A stretch of 64,000 bases of DNA from Amanita rubescens (lineage: Eukaryota; Basidiomycota; Agaricomycetes; Agaricales; Amanitaceae): NCBI GenBank assembly GCA_015039365.1, contig WION01000005.1:434001-498000 (forward strand). The letters run 5' to 3'. Numbering within the stretch: position 1 is the first letter of the stretch; each line of letters starts with the position of its first letter. This document shows, piece by piece, positions 61,276-64,000 of the stretch. A program made the translations under genes and the position numbers. Below the pieces are notes generated by a model. That model saw nothing but the letters and a program-made list of their open reading frames with translations. It was not told the origin of the DNA and made no database searches.

Positions 61276-62601
61276 ATGTCTCGCCCCTACAGCAACTCGC
61301 CTGGCTCCAGAGGATCGTATAACTACCGGCCAGGCGCCCGGCAGCGATACGCTCCTCGAGGGCAAGATAGCGCCGAGCCTGATAATACAGTGTATATGCA
61401 GGGGCTTAAAGATAAGCCTTTGCAGTCTATATCTATTCCGCCCGATGACCTGCGTGCCGAAAGCCTTGAAATATCTGAAACGAGACATCTTGGTTCTTAC
61501 AATTGGACTGGTCGGGCTACACCAACAATTCTTGTTCCGGGTATGCAAAAGTTCATTGGTTTAGCCGTCGGTCTGATTTTCCTACTGTTCAAGGCTCACC
61601 TTCTGAATGGCTTGAAAGAAAGCCTTTCCGTGTCCCGCCCGATACCGGCATTAACATTCAAGATCATAACTCCTATCACATGAAAGAAATGCCGTTATTA
61701 CCTCTGTTCGCCGCAGTCGATGCCAACGAAGATGCAGATACATTTGATTGGTCTGCAATTGATATCGTTACAGACAGAAATGGCCTCCGCAGGCTTCTTC
61801 GTTGGATCTCAGGCGGCAATGAGAAGAATTTTCGGATTGATCTTCAGCTCGCGGGGAAAAAGGCCGTGTTAATGGTTCGCTGGGAGAAAGAAACGACCTC
61901 CCCATTTCTGGGCTATACTTATGGACAAAACTATTTTAATGGGACTGCGAAGAAGCCCCACGAAGAAAGTACGTCCCACCATCGTATCATTAGTTATGTA
62001 AGTCCTTGTTTCTATTTCTGACACATCAGCGGCTGATGTACACAAGAACTGGAAAGGCTTGAACATGGTAGTTAGATCTACCGTGGATGCATTTATCCCT
62101 GCGAAGAGCTCCAAGCCTGATATTGACGACGTGATCAGCGCACTCTCTTCTCTAGGCGTTTCGCAGCCAAAAACAGAATCGGCGAAGCAAGTGGCCAATT
62201 CGCCATTGAAATATATTCGCTTCGGAAAGCAGGTACCTCAAGAATCTATTATTGAAGTTGCAACCATTTCGAAAGCCCGAGAGAGCCAGTTGGACTGGCA
62301 GGAGAAAGGACCGCAACTGTATCTCTCTCAAATTCCTCACTTTTACGTCGGTCTACACGATCGTGGGCACTTCTCCGAAGTACGAAAACACGAATTTGAC
62401 TACACCACCCTCCCAGAGCAAGTGTTGGCAAACATGAAGAAGCTTCGACGGGTACTGGTGACAATCCAGAATCTCGTCCTTAAGCATGGCCAACGTGGAC
62501 GTCTCAGTCTCGTTTGCGTCGATGGTGTGTTGAACGTTTACGAAAGAGTCAGTGAGGAAAGTTGTTTGCCGGACGAGATTATGGAGCGATTTGGAATCTA
62601 A
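61276..62601 (+). CDS. Uncharacterised fungal protein, tandem paralogue A
   Basis: Three exons in phase: 61276..61540, 61594..61997, 62047..62601, giving 407 residues. The N-terminal 40 residues are Gly/Arg/Tyr-rich and disordered. Conserved blocks shared with paralogue B are LGSYNWTGRATPTILVPGSP, PFRVPPDTGINIQD, PLLPLFAAVDANEDADTFDW, IVTDRNGLRRLLRWI, NFRIDLQLAGKKAVLMVRWE, TSHHRIISY, GLNMVVRSTVDAFIP, IEVATISKARESQLDWQEKG and FYVGLHDRGHF. Related fungal proteins are common but I know no defined function. Some carry a geranylgeranyl-diphosphate-synthase label, which the sequence does not support (no DDxxD pair). The intron positions match paralogue B exactly. Confidence 0.85.
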
Positions 62602-62748
62602 ACCTGTATGATACTCGTGTTCTTGTGTTCTCGCTGTTCTCCGGAAGTTGTGTCAACTGTACAATAAGATTTTCTCGTGATATTACGCGCAATTCCATTT
62701 TAACTCGTTTGAATAGCAAGTTAGTCCTCGGGACGACGGCGAATTGAA

Positions 62749-62793
62749 GCTTCTATTCTACACGTGTAGATGAGCGCCGAAGCGGTATAAAAT
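62749..62793 (+). promoter_or_regulatory. E-box element and TATA box of paralogue B
   Basis: GCTTCTATTCTACACGTG (62749..62766) resembles the elements at 60991 and 61200. It includes CACGTG at 62761-62766 inside a palindrome CTACACGTGTAG. TATAAAAT follows at 62786-62793. The TATA is only 12-19 bp before the ATG at 62805, so transcripts may start after that ATG and use the in-frame ATG at 62829. Confidence 0.55.
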
Positions 62794-62804
62794 GGTGTGG
62801 TAGT

Positions 62805-64000
62805 ATGAACGCGCGCCCATCGATAGGTATGCCATCTCATCCGAGTTACAGTACCTGGCGCAAACACGCTCCTAAAAGGCATAGCAACGACATCCGTCCA
62901 GATGTTACAGACATTCTCCGAGGGCTAAAGCCAACTCCCTTGGAAGCTATCCCCGTTCCCCGTTCTGCGCAGCACGATCCGAATGTCGTGATCTCTGACA
63001 CGAAATACCTTGGTTCCTATGAGTGGACGGCCAGATCTATCCCAACCATCATCGTACCAGGTACGGTACCTCAGCCGTTCCTAATTCCATGACATGACGC
63101 CCAAAAGGTGTGCCTAGCCGATGGTGTGACAGAACGCCGTTTCAAGTTGACCGCGACACTGGCATCTGCATTGTCGATCAGAATACACATCGCATGGCAG
63201 AAGCACCCCTGCTTCCTCTTATGGTCGCCGTCGACGCGAATGAGGACGCAGATATGTTTAAATGGTCCACCGTCGACTACGTCACTGACAGGAATGCTGT
63301 GCGCAAAATCATGCGATGGGTCGGTGGCGACGATGTGAGAGATTTCCGTATCGATCTTCAACTTGCTGGGCGCAAAACCGTTATGATGTGCCGCTGGGAC
63401 AATAAAACGACCGAGCCATTCGTGGGCTTTACCTATGGCTTCAATTATTTCAACAAAAGCACAAAGAAAGCTCACCCGGAAGCAACTGGTCACCACCGAA
63501 TCATAAGTTATGTATGTGGACCAACTTTCGTAACCTGCGGACGTACTAAACTGGTGAAAGGAAATGAATGGATTGAATATGGTTCTTAGGTATGCGGTGG
63601 ATGGCTTCGTGCCCGGCGGCGACGCAGCGAAGTCTGATGTGGGAGACATAGCCGATTCTCTGGGGTCCCTGAATATTTCAAAAGAAAAGGCAGAAGCGAA
63701 GCGAGTGGAGGGTACTTCATTGCACGTCATTTCCTTTGGCACAAAAATACCACAAGATTCTATCCTTGAGATTGCCACCATCTCAAAAGCGAGAGAGAGT
63801 CAGCTGGACTGGGATGAAAAAGCACCTCAGCTATTCCTCTCGCAAACGTACAACTTCTACGTCGGTCTGCATGACCGCGGATTCTTCTCGGCGGTACGAA
63901 AACGGAGGTTTAACCCCGAAGCTTTATCGGTAAAAGTGCGGATAAATCTGAAAAGACTGCGGAGTGCACTCGGTCTCATTCAAGAAATTATCATCAAATA
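62805..64000 (+). CDS. Uncharacterised fungal protein, tandem paralogue B (partial, runs off right edge)
   Basis: Exons 62805..63060, 63108..63511 and 63561..beyond 64000 have the same intron phases as paralogue A, and the middle exon has the same 404-nt length. Matching blocks are LGSYEWTARSIPTIIVPG, APLLPLMVAVDANEDADMFK W, VTDRNAVRKIMRWVGG, DFRIDLQLAGRKTVMMCRWD, TGHHRIISY, GLNMVLRYAVDGFVP, LEIATISKARESQLDWDEKA and FYVGLHDRGFFSAVRK. The N-terminus lacks the Arg/Gly-rich stretch of A and is shorter if translation starts at 62829. The C-terminus is outside the window. Function unknown. Confidence 0.83.

Noticed and set aside
61276..62601. Geranylgeranyl diphosphate synthase label for the tandem paralogues
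   Set aside because: No DDxxD aspartate-rich motifs or isoprenyl-synthase pattern. The label would be a propagated misannotation.

Overview
The window is a piece of an intron-dense basidiomycete genome, most likely an Agaricomycete. Most genes carry several introns of about 45-70 nt. F-box and DUF6533 seven-helix proteins typical of mushroom-forming fungi are present. The housekeeping proteins (RPS19, V-ATPase subunit B, VPS45, ERV46, Miro/GEM1, deoxyhypusine hydroxylase, MRT4, NCA2, TRP4, HIS1) read as fungal orthologues. Exon joins were worked out by hand from GT-AG or GC-AG boundaries, reading phase and recognised protein family sequence. Where all phases closed, the joins are given in the evidence.

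Layout: 1-7.5 kb holds a DUF6533 protein running off the left edge, a broken F-box copy, RPS19, an intact F-box protein and an RGS-like membrane protein. 9-23.5 kb holds a TCP11/SOK1-like protein, VMA2, tubulin cofactor D, BUD22, a MYND-finger protein and a PP2C phosphatase. 23.5-31.6 kb is gene-poor, with one Ecl1-like zinc protein inside. 31.6-48.8 kb holds a GSKIP-domain protein, VPS45, ERV46, a coiled-coil protein, an SH3-RasGEF (Cdc25 type), an F-box/WD40 protein, Miro/GEM1 and a VWA-domain protein. 48.9-57.8 kb holds a G-patch protein, deoxyhypusine hydroxylase, MRT4, a dipeptidyl-peptidase V-like enzyme and NCA2. 57.8-60.8 kb holds TRP4, an intron-containing tRNA-Leu and HIS1. 60.8-64 kb holds two tandem paralogues of an uncharacterised fungal family; the second is cut by the right edge.

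The genes are mostly independent housekeeping functions rather than one pathway. Neighbourhoods of note are divergent pairs with very short shared promoters (TBCD/BUD22, F-box-WD40/GEM1, LIA1/MRT4), a convergent pair whose stop codons overlap (BUD22/MYND), and two phosphoribosyltransferase genes of amino-acid synthesis (TRP4, HIS1) flanking a tRNA. I found no clear new multi-gene system. The best candidate novelty is the tandem paralogue pair with a shared promoter element. Other points worth checking are three GC-AG introns, a recurrent GTCC 5' splice site, a 12-nt micro-exon, a possible 21-nt intron, and apparent single-base frameshifts in three otherwise intact genes between 49.8 and 58.5 kb.
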